The translations under genes and the position numbers were made by a program. Positions 50,161-59,835 of a stretch of 64,000 nt of DNA are shown here, in pieces; the stretch's first letter is position 1; each line of letters starts with the position of its first letter. A model generated the notes under the pieces. The model worked only from the letters and a program-made list of their open reading frames with translations, searched no databases and was not told the DNA's origin. Source of the stretch: Anaerolineae bacterium (GTDB lineage Bacteria > Chloroflexota > Anaerolineae > Aggregatilineales > Phototrophicaceae); NCBI GenBank assembly GCA_017303635.1, contig JAFLCG010000017.1, positions 51,937 to 115,936 on the forward strand. The letters run 5' to 3'.

Positions 50161-51087
50161 ATGAAAAAGCTGTCCATCATCATTGTGAACTGGAATGTCC
50201 GCCCCCTACTGGCAGACTGTCTACGAAGCATTCTGGCGCAAGTTGATCTCGCAGAAACCGAGATTCTGGTAGTCGATTCGGCCAGCGCGGATGGTTCCGT
50301 CGAGATGATCCGAAACGACTTCCCACAAATTCAGCTCATGGCACAATCGAAAAATGTGGGCTTCACCCGGGGCAATAACCTGGCATTACAAGTGGCTGAC
50401 GGGCATTTTCACCTCCTGCTGAACCCGGATACCGTCATCATTGGTGACGCACTGCAGCAAATGATGAATTTTCTGGAAACCCACCCGACAGTCGGCATCG
50501 TCGGCCCTCATACGCTCAACACGGATGGCAGCTATCAGTCCACCCGGCGACGATTCCCAACCATATTGACCGCCTTTTTTGAAAGCACCTGGCTGCAAAA
50601 CCTGGCCCCACGCCGCCTGCTTGATCACTATTACGTCAATGATGCGCCTGAATCTGCCACAGTCGAGGTTGATTGGGTTCAGGGATCCGCGCTCATGGCC
50701 CGCAGACAAGTCTACGAAACCATTGGTGGACTGGATGAAGGCTACGTCATGTATTCCGAAGAACTCGACTGGTGCCGCCGTGCCAAAGATGCTGGCTTTG
50801 GTGTTGCATACCTTGGCAGTGTCCACATCATTCATCATGGTGGCAAAAGCAGCGAACAGGCTTCCGCACGTAAACACATCACTTTTCAGCAAAGCAAACT
50901 GCGTTACTTCCGCAAGTTTCATAGTCGTTTGGCAGCCGAATGTTTGAGGATTGGTCTCCTTTGCGGCTACACCGTGCAGCTCATCGAAGAAAGTATTAAG
51001 AGCCTATTGGGTCATAAACGGGCAATGCGGCAGGAACGCATCCAGACCTACTGGCAAGTTTTGCGCTCCGGGTTGAAGGTCAATTAA
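50161..51087 (+). CDS. Glycosyltransferase family 2 (rhamnosyl-type)
   Basis: A 308-aa GT-A-fold transferase. N-terminal SIIIVNWNVRPLLADCLRSI with the nucleotide-binding Asp in ILVVDSASADGSVEMI, and LLLNPDTVI (DxD-like) near 88, VQGSALMARRQVYETIGGLD near 180 and EELDWCRRAKDAGFGVAYLG near 200 as the catalytic ED-type region. It is similar to WbbL-type rhamnosyltransferases, which fits the gmd/rmd genes upstream. The ATG at 50161 with GGAGG eight bases ahead is preferred over the GTG at 50146. The stop overlaps the next start (TAATG). Confidence 0.88.
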   Translation: MKKLSIIIVNWNVRPLLADCLRSILAQVDLAETEILVVDSASADGSVEMIRNDFPQIQLMAQSKNVGFTRGNNLALQVADGHFHLLLNPDTVIIGDALQQMMNFLETHPTVGIVGPHTLNTDGSYQSTRRRFPTILTAFFESTWLQNLAPRRLLDHYYVNDAPESATVEVDWVQGSALMARRQVYETIGGLDEGYVMYSEELDWCRRAKDAGFGVAYLGSVHIIHHGGKSSEQASARKHITFQQSKLRYFRKFHSRLAAECLRIGLLCGYTVQLIEESIKSLLGHKRAMRQERIQTYWQVLRSGLKVN

Positions 51088-52232
51088 TGCGCATCGGAAT
51101 CGTCACTGGCGAGTATCCGCCGATGCAAGGCGGTGTTGGTGCATATGCCGCTATTTTGGCACGAGCACTCGCCAATGCAGGCCATCGGGTACGACTCTGC
51201 ACCCGCACAGCGGCTCATAGCGCGCCATCTGATCATTCGAATGTACACATCGACCCGATCATCACCCGCTGGAACTGGCGTGCCTTACAACAGGTTCGCA
51301 CCTGGGCACAAGCACAGCAGTTGGAAATCGTGAACATTCAGTTCCAGACAGCCGCTTTTGATATGTCACCCTGGATCCACTTTCTACCGGCAGTGCTGCG
51401 ACCCATTCCCATTGTGACCACGTTTCATGATCTGCGCGTACCTTACTTGTTCCCTAAAGCTGGCAAACTCCGCGAGTGGATTGTCATGCAGTTAGCAAAA
51501 AGCTCTGCCGGAGTCATCCTGACCAACCATGAGGATGAGCAACACCTGTCAAACCTCCCCCGCAGGGCGCTCATTCCCATTGGCAGCAATATTGTGAAAG
51601 ATCTGGGTAACTCCTTCAACGCAAGTAATTGGCGGCAGCGGGCCCATGCGACAGAACAAGACTTTCTTATTGCCTACTTCGGCTTAGCCAACCATACCAA
51701 GGGCCTTGATGCCCTGATTACAGCCCTAAGCAATCTTCGGTCACAGGGCCTTCCGGCCAAGCTGGTGATGATTGGCAGCGTGGCTGGCAGCAGCGACCCA
51801 ACCAATCGCACGTTTGCAGAGCAGTTAAATGCCTACATCGACCAGACTGGAATGAGACCCTTCATTCATCAAACCGGTTTTGTCGACGAGCATGAAGTAG
51901 GTGCCTATCTGACGGCTGCAGATGTCGTAGCACTCCCATTCCGCGATGGGGCTTCTTTCCGCCGGGGCAGTCTCATGGCCCCAATCCACTATGGCTGTGC
52001 GATTGTCACGACCACACCATCCGTTGCCATTCCAGAATTCCAGGATCGCCAGAATATGCTCCTCGTTCGAGCCGATCATGTTTCTGAGTTGACCGAAGCG
52101 CTGTACCACCTGTACGAATCGCCAGCATTACGCGAACAACTCAAACGTGGTGCTCTGGCACTCAAGCCGCTTTTCGACTGGGATCAGATCGCCAAGCAAA
52201 CCATTGATCTCTTTAAGCAGGTTGTTCAATGA
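51087..52232 (+). CDS. Glycosyltransferase family 4
   Basis: A 381-aa GT-B-fold retaining transferase. The N-terminal block RIGIVTGEYPPMQGGVGAYA is the typical acceptor-side motif, IPIVTTFHDLRVPYLFP follows near 110, and the C-terminal lobe has a FGLANHTKGLDALITAL block near 195 (usually a GRL--KG motif; here degenerate) and a modified EX7E region around HYGCAIVTTTPSVAIPEF. Start and stop overlap both neighbours (TAATG before, ATGA after), so the three genes are one operon. It probably extends the same glycan as the GT2. Confidence 0.87.
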   Translation: MRIGIVTGEYPPMQGGVGAYAAILARALANAGHRVRLCTRTAAHSAPSDHSNVHIDPIITRWNWRALQQVRTWAQAQQLEIVNIQFQTAAFDMSPWIHFLPAVLRPIPIVTTFHDLRVPYLFPKAGKLREWIVMQLAKSSAGVILTNHEDEQHLSNLPRRALIPIGSNIVKDLGNSFNASNWRQRAHATEQDFLIAYFGLANHTKGLDALITALSNLRSQGLPAKLVMIGSVAGSSDPTNRTFAEQLNAYIDQTGMRPFIHQTGFVDEHEVGAYLTAADVVALPFRDGASFRRGSLMAPIHYGCAIVTTTPSVAIPEFQDRQNMLLVRADHVSELTEALYHLYESPALREQLKRGALALKPLFDWDQIAKQTIDLFKQVVQ

Positions 52233-54520
52233 AACCGCATACGCGTATTGCAGGAGCAATTGCAGCCGCCTACCTACTCGTGGCGAGCCTGTACAGTGTG
52301 GTCACGCCGATCTTTGAGGCATCGGACGAACTCTGGCACTACCCCATGGTGCGATATCTGGCCCAGAACGGGTTGCAACTGCCACCGCAAGATCCTGCAA
52401 ACCCCGGCCCCTGGCGTCAACAGGGTACCCAACCGCCTCTCTACTATATGGCGGCTGCCGTTCTGACAGCGGGTATCGACACCTCTGATATGGACGTTGT
52501 TCGCCGCATCAATCCCCATGCAGATATCGGTGTAGTCAAGGCAGATCGCAATGCCAACATGATCGTGCATCAAGCGGCGCTCGAAGCCTTCCCGTGGCAA
52601 GGTACAGTACTCGCCGTCCATATCATCCGATTCTTCTCGGTTCTCCTGGGTTTAGGGACCGTCATCGTCAGTTATCAGCTGGGGCGTGAACTCTTCCCAG
52701 ATGATCCACGCATCGCCCTGGGCACGATGGCCTTGACGGCTTTCCTGCCGATGTTTCTTTTCATTAGCGGATCCGTCAATAACGACAACCTGTCTAATTT
52801 CCTGGGAAATCTATTGACCTTACAGGTCATCCGATTGCTCAAGAGTCCACAACCGACCCTGCATCAGTATGCCCTTTTGGGAATCAGCGCTGGCTGCGGT
52901 CTACTGGCGAAACTCAGCCTCGGTTTCTTCATTCCAATCATTGGGCTGGCACTCCTTCTACTCAGTCTGCAACAGAAAGACTGGCGCCCCCTTCTCGTAG
53001 GAGGATTGATTGCAGGTAGCCTGACTATCGCCATTGCGGGATGGTGGTATCTGCGAAACTGGCAACTGTATGGTGATCCCAGCGGTCTGGCAATGTTCCT
53101 ACAAATGGTTGGTCGGCGGGCTATTCCGGCTAACGCTGCCCAACTTTGGGCAGAACGAGATAGTTTCCTGTGGGCGTATTGGGGGTTCTTCGGCGGTGTA
53201 AACGTAGCGCTGCCCGGATGGGCATATACCGTCTTCAATATTATAGGGGCTGCCGGCTTGATCAGCGCCGCCGTCTATAGCATCAAGACTTATATGTGGG
53301 ATCAGATCGTTCGACACAACGCTGCCCGTACCAACAATAGAATAAGTATGAACGCCCCCCTACTGATTAGCCTCGTATGGCCGCTATTGACCTTCATTTC
53401 TTATCTGCGCTGGACCGCAGAGACACCAGCTTCACAAGGGCGCTTGGTATTTGTAGCCCTGTCATCCATCACCCTATGGATGGCTGTGGGGCTAGTATGG
53501 ATCCTGCGTGGGCGATGGCGAGTGATACCGCTGGTCGGTGCAGCCGGATTTCATCTCGCCATCGCTATTTTGGCACCTTTCATGGTGATTGCTCCGATGT
53601 ACCAACCACCGACCTTCGCGCCGCTGGCAGCATTCGAAGCTGCCACCCCAATTTTCAGAGAACCTGAAGGCAGAGGTCAAATTGCCCTCCTGAGTGGAAG
53701 CATTCTTGAGGCAGAGCGCCTGCAACCGGGTGATGATGTGTCCCTCGACTTGCAGTTTGGTCTAATTGAGCCGGTCAGCCGCAATTGGAGTCTGTTCGTT
53801 CACCTCGTCACACCGGATGGAGTAATCGTCTGGCAGCGAGATATTTATCCCGGTGGCGGCACGATAGCCCTCAGCGACCTGCGTGAGCCAGTCCAATGGG
53901 ATAATCCTGTTTCAGTGAATATTCCACTTAATGCCTACTCACCCATGACGCTAAGGGTTGATGTGGGCTGGTATGATCTACAAAGTGGCGAACGGCTACA
54001 AACGAGTGAAGGGTTGGAAGTCGCAACGGTCGGCACATTCGAACTGGAAGCGCCATCAGATTCAGAAGGATTGAATTTACCCAATCCTGTGCGCCTGAAC
54101 TTCGAGAACCAGATTGAACTGGTTGGATATAGTCTAAGCCATTTATCGCCCCAAGCAGGGGAGACCATCGAACTCACGTTGTATTGGCGAGCGCTAAGAC
54201 CGCTATCGGTCGATTTCAAGATATTCGCAAATATCCTTGACCGAACTACTCTAAGCAAATATGCATCTTCGGATGGAATGCCAGACAGTTGGAATCGACC
54301 CACCACAACCTGGCAAACTGGCGAAATCATCACCGATGTACATCAGCTCGTGGTTGATCCTAATGCGCCGCCTGGGATTTATGAAACAGAGATCGGCTGG
54401 TACCGAGAAGCCGACGACGGTAGTTTCCCGCGATTAAGGTTGGTAACAGCTGATGGCGGTATGGCAAACGATTATGCCAATCTAACGCGAGTCCGTATTC
54501 TGCCGGCCGGTGGAACATGA
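52229..54520 (+). CDS. GT-C-like polytopic protein with external C-terminal beta domains
   Basis: A 763-aa protein. Residues 1-450 hold about ten hydrophobic helices in the plan of GT-C glycosyltransferases; the first external loop has SDELWHYPMVRYLAQNG, with an acidic pair where GT-C enzymes place the catalytic Asp/Glu, and QPPLYYMAAAVL behind it. Residues 460-763 are soluble, beta-rich and probably external, with two similar sandwich domains (GDDVSLDLQFGLIEPVSRNW and GETIELTLYWRALRPLSVDF). Its ATG overlaps the GT4 stop. The donor would be a polyprenyl-phosphate sugar. The beta domains are not part of standard GT-C enzymes. Confidence 0.75.
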   Translation: MKPHTRIAGAIAAAYLLVASLYSVVTPIFEASDELWHYPMVRYLAQNGLQLPPQDPANPGPWRQQGTQPPLYYMAAAVLTAGIDTSDMDVVRRINPHADIGVVKADRNANMIVHQAALEAFPWQGTVLAVHIIRFFSVLLGLGTVIVSYQLGRELFPDDPRIALGTMALTAFLPMFLFISGSVNNDNLSNFLGNLLTLQVIRLLKSPQPTLHQYALLGISAGCGLLAKLSLGFFIPIIGLALLLLSLQQKDWRPLLVGGLIAGSLTIAIAGWWYLRNWQLYGDPSGLAMFLQMVGRRAIPANAAQLWAERDSFLWAYWGFFGGVNVALPGWAYTVFNIIGAAGLISAAVYSIKTYMWDQIVRHNAARTNNRISMNAPLLISLVWPLLTFISYLRWTAETPASQGRLVFVALSSITLWMAVGLVWILRGRWRVIPLVGAAGFHLAIAILAPFMVIAPMYQPPTFAPLAAFEAATPIFREPEGRGQIALLSGSILEAERLQPGDDVSLDLQFGLIEPVSRNWSLFVHLVTPDGVIVWQRDIYPGGGTIALSDLREPVQWDNPVSVNIPLNAYSPMTLRVDVGWYDLQSGERLQTSEGLEVATVGTFELEAPSDSEGLNLPNPVRLNFENQIELVGYSLSHLSPQAGETIELTLYWRALRPLSVDFKIFANILDRTTLSKYASSDGMPDSWNRPTTTWQTGEIITDVHQLVVDPNAPPGIYETEIGWYREADDGSFPRLRLVTADGGMANDYANLTRVRILPAGGT

Positions 54521-54620
54521 GATGATAGACGCAAGAAGCCAGTTCCAAAAGGCAGATTTGAACCAGTCGCGTCACATGCTTAAGTGCCATGGGCATTAGG
54601 CTGTTGGCAATTTTACAGAT

Positions 54621-54644
54621 TTGACACATTTGACACATTTGACT
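54621..54644 (+). repeat. Tandem 9-bp TTGACACAT repeat upstream of the YfhO-like gene
   Basis: TTGACACAT occurs at 54621 and 54630 and a third partial unit TTGACT at 54639. Each contains a -35-like TTGACA. No convincing -10 is spaced 17 bases from any of them. Confidence 0.6.
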
Positions 54645-54691
54645 TCCCAGAATGTTCACATTTGGGGACATTGAGGCGTAGAAAACAAGCG

Positions 54692-57010
54692 ATGACGCCA
54701 GAACAGCATATCACACCTGAGGCAGCAAAAACGGAACAAATGTTTCGATTTTTGATACTCAGAAGCCTGCAACCGGATCTAGCAGCAGTTGGTTTACTGG
54801 TCGGGCTGTGGCTCCTGTTCTTCTGGCGGTTGTTCACGCCGATTGCAGCCGATCAGGCATCACTCAAACAAGGTGATTTCACCGGGCAGTTCGTGACGTT
54901 CGCGGCGTATCAGTACAACCGATTTGCAGACGGGGAAGTTCCCCTGTGGAATCCATATAATAACGGCGGACTCCCGTTCATAGCGGATACCCAGGCAGCG
55001 GTGTTCTATCCGCCCAGACTCGTCACTATCGCGCTCTCAAGCTTGAGTGGTGGCTTCAGCAATCAGGCCCTCCATCTGGAAATGACCGTCCATGTGCTGG
55101 GGGCATCGTTATTCACGTACGCGCTGCTCCGCCGGATGCTGTACAAAAACCCGGGTAGTTATCTAGCGGGGTTGGTCGCCGCGATCATCTTCAGTTATGG
55201 TGGCTTCCTGACTTCGTATCCACCCCTGCAACTCGCCCTGCTGGAAGCAGCTATCTGGCTGCCAGTAGCGCTCATCGGGATACTGGAATTCAGCCGCAGT
55301 GAACGTCCGCGTTACACCTGGCTGCTGCTCACTGCCTTCGCCTATGGCCTTTCGTGGATGGCGGGGCATCCACAAACTACCTGGTTCCAGACTTATGTGC
55401 TAGTTGCCTATCTCGGCTATCGAGTCCATGAGAAGCGTTATTCATGGCTGCATTGGATTAGTGGTGCAGCAGTGTTTGGACTGCTTGGAGGCGCACTGGC
55501 AGCAGTGCAACTGCTGCCGGGCTTTGAGTATCTGGCCTGGACGACACGAGCCGGATTCGGTTATGACCTTAAGGGAAATGGCTTCCCCGTGCGCGATCTG
55601 GCTCAATTTGTGTTTCCGGGCATCGTCAGTCTGTTCTCGCCGCTGTACATCGGCATCACGGGACTGGTGCTTGCCATACTGGCAATCTGGCGACGCGGAG
55701 CCGGAGCGCTCTTCTGGGGCATCGTTGCCGTCGTCGCGTTGGGATTGAGCCTGGGCGACAACAGCGCCATCTTCCCGGCACTCTATAATGTCTTGCCAGG
55801 TTTACGCTTCTTCCGGGGACAAGAACGCGCTGCCTATGTGGTCGCCACCAGCCTCGCTATCCTAGCAGGTATTGGTGCCTGCCATCTGTATAGTTGGAAA
55901 CCCATCGAATGGCCAGTAGCGACGAAAAATCTCAAACGCTCTGTCCTGGCTCTCGTCGGTTTAACCAGTGGTGCCGTCGTCATTGTGTTCAATGAATGGT
56001 TGGTCAACACCGAGAAGCTCAACCCAGTACTCAGCAGCGTGCTATTGAGCGCGCTTGTCGCTGGTGCCACCTACGGCTTGGTCCGCTCACTGGTTAATCA
56101 ACCAGGAGCACTAATAACCAGCGCAGCCCTGGTCGGCCTGATCGTATTTGACTTATTTACCGTCAATATGGACTCAGCGGCGACCTATGATCCGGTACCA
56201 CCTGCCCAGCAAATCCGCTTTGATCCACCCCCACTGGCCGCACAGGCTTTAGCCGATACAAACGGCGTTTTTCGAGTGGATGGTTACCGGGTATTGGGAG
56301 ACAACTACGGCAGCTTGTACGATCTGATGGATATTCGTGGTATCAGCCCGCTCTTCATGGCAGGTCCACACGAGATTATCCAACGTGAATTGATTAACCC
56401 GCTGGCGTGGGAATTATTCGCAGTACGTTACGTATACACCGATTGGGAACAGCTTCCAGTGGCTTCAGTGGTTGTGGGCGAAGGCGAAGACCGTTTCGGC
56501 GCAGTGCGAATGCACCAATTGGAAGATCCACGTCCATTTGCACACATGCTGTATCAAGCTGAGGTGATTGCAAATCCACAAGCAGCCTTGAATAGGTTGA
56601 CTGAAGCAGATTTTGCAGCACGTTCAATCGTGCTGCTGGAAGACGATCCAGGGATTCAGTTTGACCCAGCAGGAAGCCAGGGATCAGCAACCGTCATCGA
56701 GTTTCTGCCAGAGAATATCACTATCCAAACCAGTTCCAGCGCGCCGGGAATACTTTCGGTAGCCATGCCCTACTATCTAGGCTGGGAAGCAACTCTCAAC
56801 GGGAACTCCGTGCCACTTCTGAAAGCATATACGGCGTTGATGGCGATCCCCATCCCTGCTGGTGAAAGCCAGATCACTTTGCAATATAACCCATCGACCT
56901 ATCGGATCGGCGGATGGATGAGCGTGATTGCGTGGGTAACTCTTGGATTAGGTGCTGCAATCCCAGTCATCAAGCGTTTACGACAAACCAGACTGGCGCG
57001 CAAACGTTAA
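54692..57010 (+). CDS. Large YfhO/GT-C-like membrane protein
   Basis: A 772-aa polytopic protein. After ~30 polar residues, about a dozen hydrophobic helices run to residue 520, with the first external loop DFTGQFVTFAAYQYNRFADG and LWNPYNNGGLPFIADTQAAV, typical of YfhO-type (DUF6044-like) GT-C membrane proteins. The last ~230 residues are soluble with beta character (FRVDGYRVLGDNYGSLYDLM) and end with a final helix (VIAWVTLGLGAAIPVI). YfhO glycosylates teichoic acid in Firmicutes; here it probably acts on the same surface glycan. The ATG at 54692 fits the family start. Its last 33 bases overlap the convergent gene. Confidence 0.77.
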   Translation: MTPEQHITPEAAKTEQMFRFLILRSLQPDLAAVGLLVGLWLLFFWRLFTPIAADQASLKQGDFTGQFVTFAAYQYNRFADGEVPLWNPYNNGGLPFIADTQAAVFYPPRLVTIALSSLSGGFSNQALHLEMTVHVLGASLFTYALLRRMLYKNPGSYLAGLVAAIIFSYGGFLTSYPPLQLALLEAAIWLPVALIGILEFSRSERPRYTWLLLTAFAYGLSWMAGHPQTTWFQTYVLVAYLGYRVHEKRYSWLHWISGAAVFGLLGGALAAVQLLPGFEYLAWTTRAGFGYDLKGNGFPVRDLAQFVFPGIVSLFSPLYIGITGLVLAILAIWRRGAGALFWGIVAVVALGLSLGDNSAIFPALYNVLPGLRFFRGQERAAYVVATSLAILAGIGACHLYSWKPIEWPVATKNLKRSVLALVGLTSGAVVIVFNEWLVNTEKLNPVLSSVLLSALVAGATYGLVRSLVNQPGALITSAALVGLIVFDLFTVNMDSAATYDPVPPAQQIRFDPPPLAAQALADTNGVFRVDGYRVLGDNYGSLYDLMDIRGISPLFMAGPHEIIQRELINPLAWELFAVRYVYTDWEQLPVASVVVGEGEDRFGAVRMHQLEDPRPFAHMLYQAEVIANPQAALNRLTEADFAARSIVLLEDDPGIQFDPAGSQGSATVIEFLPENITIQTSSSAPGILSVAMPYYLGWEATLNGNSVPLLKAYTALMAIPIPAGESQITLQYNPSTYRIGGWMSVIAWVTLGLGAAIPVIKRLRQTRLARKR

Positions 57011-57361
57011 GGCATCAGCATAACTTTCAAACCACTGGATGTTTCGTTTACCGGTCATCGCATTGATGGAGCGACCGATAATCCGCGCCATATTGCTCTT
57101 GCCCACCACTAACCATCCTTTGAGTTTGGGATGACGAGCCGGACCCTGAATAGCCGCATTAACAGTTTCGGTGAGCGGAAACTGGGGATTGCTGGATATA
57201 TCAACTACCACGTAGATTGGATTAGGTGATTCATCCAGTAAGCGATCAATCTGTTCGAAAGCCGGGCGTACATCTTCCCGGAGTATCAAATGATCCCAGT
57301 GAAAGTAGATGGCGTGTTCATTCTCAAGAAGCGTAACCTTGATCGTTGTCTCATTTAGCAT
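56978..57361 (-). CDS. Small STAS/SpoIIAA-like protein
   Basis: A 127-aa soluble protein. The alternation of strands and helices (AIYFHWDHLILREDVRPAFEQ, NPIYVVVDISSNPQFPLTET and LKGWLVVGKSNMARIIGRSI) resembles STAS/SpoIIAA-like folds, but no Ser phosphorylation motif is clear, so the family call is weak. The ATG at 57361 is chosen; a GTG at 57389-57391 would add ten residues. It is divergent from the O-antigen-ligase-like gene and convergent with the YfhO-like gene (33 bp overlap). Confidence 0.55.
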   Translation of the reverse strand: MLNETTIKVTLLENEHAIYFHWDHLILREDVRPAFEQIDRLLDESPNPIYVVVDISSNPQFPLTETVNAAIQGPARHPKLKGWLVVGKSNMARIIGRSINAMTGKRNIQWFESYADALTFARQSGLS

Positions 57362-57453
57362 GTGAAATATCCGATGGTAGCCAGCGTCCACTTTAGACTT
57401 CTAATATATTACAGCGCATTTAATTTCGATTGCATGAAGACTGACTGCCTAGC

Positions 57454-58914
57454 ATGCAGCGGATATTCCAGCCCATGACATTCCTCAATGCACACCTTTC
57501 AAATCAATCCTACGGGCTCAAACTGGGTCTACTTTTGGGATTATGCGGTGGTGGAATCGGTCTTTTGGTAGCAGTGGCCGGGCCAATCATCGCCGCTGGC
57601 GCGGTCATTGGCCTGCTAGCAGGACTATTTGTTACCTCCAATATCTCTTTATCACTCTACGGCGTCATTCTGGTCGCAGCACTCATCCCCTTCGGTACGC
57701 TTCCCTTCCGAATTGGTTTAACACCCACATTTCTCGATCTGGCACTGGGTGCATTTGTGCTGGTTTATGCTGTGCAATGGATCAGCGGGCGTCGAAGCGG
57801 CCTGCGGTTAACGCCGATCAACTTGCTGATTGCCATTTATGTACTCTGGCTGCTGCTGGCCTTTGCACTGGGGTTGCGGTTTGCTTCCCCCACCAGCACG
57901 ATTGCCCGACAGTTCGCTGAAACATTGTTGAGTATCAGCCTGACATTCGTTCTGGTCGATTTGCTGCGCGACTCCCAGAGCCTGCGTCGGTTAGTGCTGG
58001 TCATCATGCTGGCAGTCGGCGCGCAGGCTGCCACTACATTAACCCTCTACGCCTTGCCAGATGAGTTGGCTGAACGGACACTAATTCGCCTGGCGCGTAT
58101 CGGTTATCCCGACGGAGGCGTAATCCGCTATATCGAAGACAACCCAGAAGAGTCAGAACGGGCAATCGGCACATGGGTTGATCCAAACGCGCTGGGGGGA
58201 ATCCTGGCGATTTCCGCTGTTATGATTGCGCCGCAGGTTTTTGCCCACCGACCGGTACTGCCCCAACGCTGGTTAACATTCGGCCTGCTGGGGCTGGTTT
58301 CGTTGGCACTTGTCCTGACATTCTCACGGGCATCGATGTTGGCTTTTGGATTAGGAGTCGCATTTATTGCGTGTTTCAAAGGATATCGGCGGTATTTCAT
58401 CCTGATTCTTGTTGGTGTGATTTTACTGCTCATCTTGCCTCAAACACGGGGGTATATCGAACGCTTTGCTGAAGCCTTTACCGGAACGGACTTAGCCACG
58501 CAAATGCGCCTGGGTGAATATGGTGATGCACTGGAACTCATCAGCGAATTCCCGATTACAGGGGTTGGTTTCACCGGAACACCCCGCATCACCCTGTATA
58601 CGGATGTCGCGAGTATGTACCTGATTATGGCTAACCAGATCGGGCTAGTAGGAGTTGGCCTGTTCGGGGTCAGTATAGTGGGGGTCTTCAGCTATGGCTG
58701 GATCGCCCGCCGACAGGCGGCGCTGCAACCCGAAATGGAGTCTATCCACCTAGGCTATCATGCTGCTGTTTTAGCCGCACTAATCAATGCCACGGCTGAC
58801 CTCTATTTCTTCCGGCTGGATTTTCACGCATCGATCACATTTTTCTGGATCACTGTGGCCTTGGCGCTCGCTAGTTCGCGCCTGCTGCTGGAACCCAAAA
58901 CAGCATCCCATTGA
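57454..58914 (+). CDS. O-antigen ligase/polymerase-like membrane protein
   Basis: A 486-aa protein with about twelve hydrophobic helices and one large external loop between about 195 and 260, the topology of the Wzy/WaaL (O-antigen ligase) superfamily. The family block around GTWVDPNALGGILAISAVM near 243 and GFTGTPRITLYTDVASMYLI near 371 support this. It would polymerise or attach the surface glycan made by the upstream transferases. The start is ATG at 57454; an ATG at 57475 is equally possible. Confidence 0.8.
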   Translation: MQRIFQPMTFLNAHLSNQSYGLKLGLLLGLCGGGIGLLVAVAGPIIAAGAVIGLLAGLFVTSNISLSLYGVILVAALIPFGTLPFRIGLTPTFLDLALGAFVLVYAVQWISGRRSGLRLTPINLLIAIYVLWLLLAFALGLRFASPTSTIARQFAETLLSISLTFVLVDLLRDSQSLRRLVLVIMLAVGAQAATTLTLYALPDELAERTLIRLARIGYPDGGVIRYIEDNPEESERAIGTWVDPNALGGILAISAVMIAPQVFAHRPVLPQRWLTFGLLGLVSLALVLTFSRASMLAFGLGVAFIACFKGYRRYFILILVGVILLLILPQTRGYIERFAEAFTGTDLATQMRLGEYGDALELISEFPITGVGFTGTPRITLYTDVASMYLIMANQIGLVGVGLFGVSIVGVFSYGWIARRQAALQPEMESIHLGYHAAVLAALINATADLYFFRLDFHASITFFWITVALALASSRLLLEPKTASH

Positions 58915-58971
58915 GCCTTAACCCACCGTTGTCAAACCCCTTGGCGGCGTGTATCCTTCATTCAATAAAAT

Positions 58972-59026
58972 TCCTCATTGATGAATGAGGACTTTCCGCT
59001 TCGGTCAGTACGCCCGTATGTGACCG
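58972..59026 (+). promoter_or_regulatory. Folded leader of rpsF
   Basis: Two hairpins precede rpsF: TCCTCATT-GATG-AATGAGGA (58972-58991) and CGGTCA (59002-59007) with TGACCG (59021-59026) enclosing TACG-CC-CGTA. An alternative GCCC/GGGC pairing exists at 59012/59027. rpsF leaders in other bacteria bind S6:S18 for autoregulation; this could be the equivalent. No match to the known motif could be verified. Confidence 0.35.
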
Positions 59027-59061
59027 GGGCAAACCCAGGGAAAGGAGCATATAGATTCCCT

Positions 59062-59355
59062 ATGAAGCATTCCTACGAGTTGACCTTCATCGCTCGGCTT
59101 GACCCGAACGAAGAAGTCATCAACAACACGATCACCCAGGTTCAGCAGTGGGTGGAAGCGGGCGAACAAGGCAGCGTCACCAAGCTCGACCGATGGGGCA
59201 AGCGTAAGCTGGCCTACGAGATCGATAAGCAGCGTGACGGCTACTATGTCTGCATGTTTGCGGATATTGACGGAGCCGCCTTACCGGAACTGGAGCGCAA
59301 CCTCAAGCTCTCCCCGGATGTCATCCGTTACCTGCTGATCCGCGCCGGTCATTAA
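59062..59355 (+). CDS. rpsF: 30S ribosomal protein S6
   Basis: Small-subunit ribosomal protein that pairs with S18, 97 aa. The ferredoxin-like fold is seen with HSYELTFIARLDPNEEVI, TKLDRWGKRKLAYEIDKQRDG and YYVCMFADIDGAALPELERN. The ATG at 59062 is the only start that gives a normal S6 N-terminus; AAAGGAG lies 14 bases upstream, a long spacing. First gene of the conserved rpsF-ssb-rpsR operon. Confidence 0.96.
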   Translation: MKHSYELTFIARLDPNEEVINNTITQVQQWVEAGEQGSVTKLDRWGKRKLAYEIDKQRDGYYVCMFADIDGAALPELERNLKLSPDVIRYLLIRAGH

Positions 59356-59402
59356 ACCGGATGCTGGCAAACCTTTCAACAGGTTGACTGAGGAGTAGCA
59401 GT

Positions 59403-59816
59403 ATGGCGCGCGGGTTGAACAAAGTCATGATTATCGGCTATCTGGGGCGTGACCCGGAAATGCGGTATACACCCAGCAATAGGCCGGTGACCAGTTTCAG
59501 CGTTGCGACCACCCGCACATGGACGTCCTCCGAAGGTGAACGGCGAGAAGAAACTGAATGGTTCAACGTCGTCGCTTGGGGAACCCTCGCGGAAATCTGC
59601 AAAACCCACCTCAGCAAGAACCAACAGGTCTATATCGAAGGCCGCCTGCAGACACGCGGGTGGGAAGATGAGACCGGCAAGAAACACTTCCGCACTGAAC
59701 TGGTCGCCAATGAAATGATCCTGCTCGGTGAACGCCGCCGAGAAGGTCATCACCACGAGGATGATATGCACTTCAGCGATCCAGATGGTGATGGCAGCGG
59801 CGACTACGCATTCTAG
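59403..59816 (+). CDS. ssb: Single-stranded DNA-binding protein
   Basis: OB-fold tetrameric protein that coats single-stranded DNA in replication and repair, 137 aa. NKVMIIGYLGRDPEMRYTPS, VTSFSVATTRTW, WFNVVAWGTLAEIC and QVYIEGRLQTRGWEDETG are all canonical. The C-terminus is acidic and ends DDMHFSDPDGDGSGDYAF, a variant of the protein-interaction tail (usually DDDIPF). GAGGAG lies just upstream of the ATG. It lies 47 bp after rpsF and 19 bp before rpsR. Confidence 0.96.
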   Translation: MARGLNKVMIIGYLGRDPEMRYTPSNRPVTSFSVATTRTWTSSEGERREETEWFNVVAWGTLAEICKTHLSKNQQVYIEGRLQTRGWEDETGKKHFRTELVANEMILLGERRREGHHHEDDMHFSDPDGDGSGDYAF

Positions 59817-59835
59817 AATCTGAACGGAGCACACG

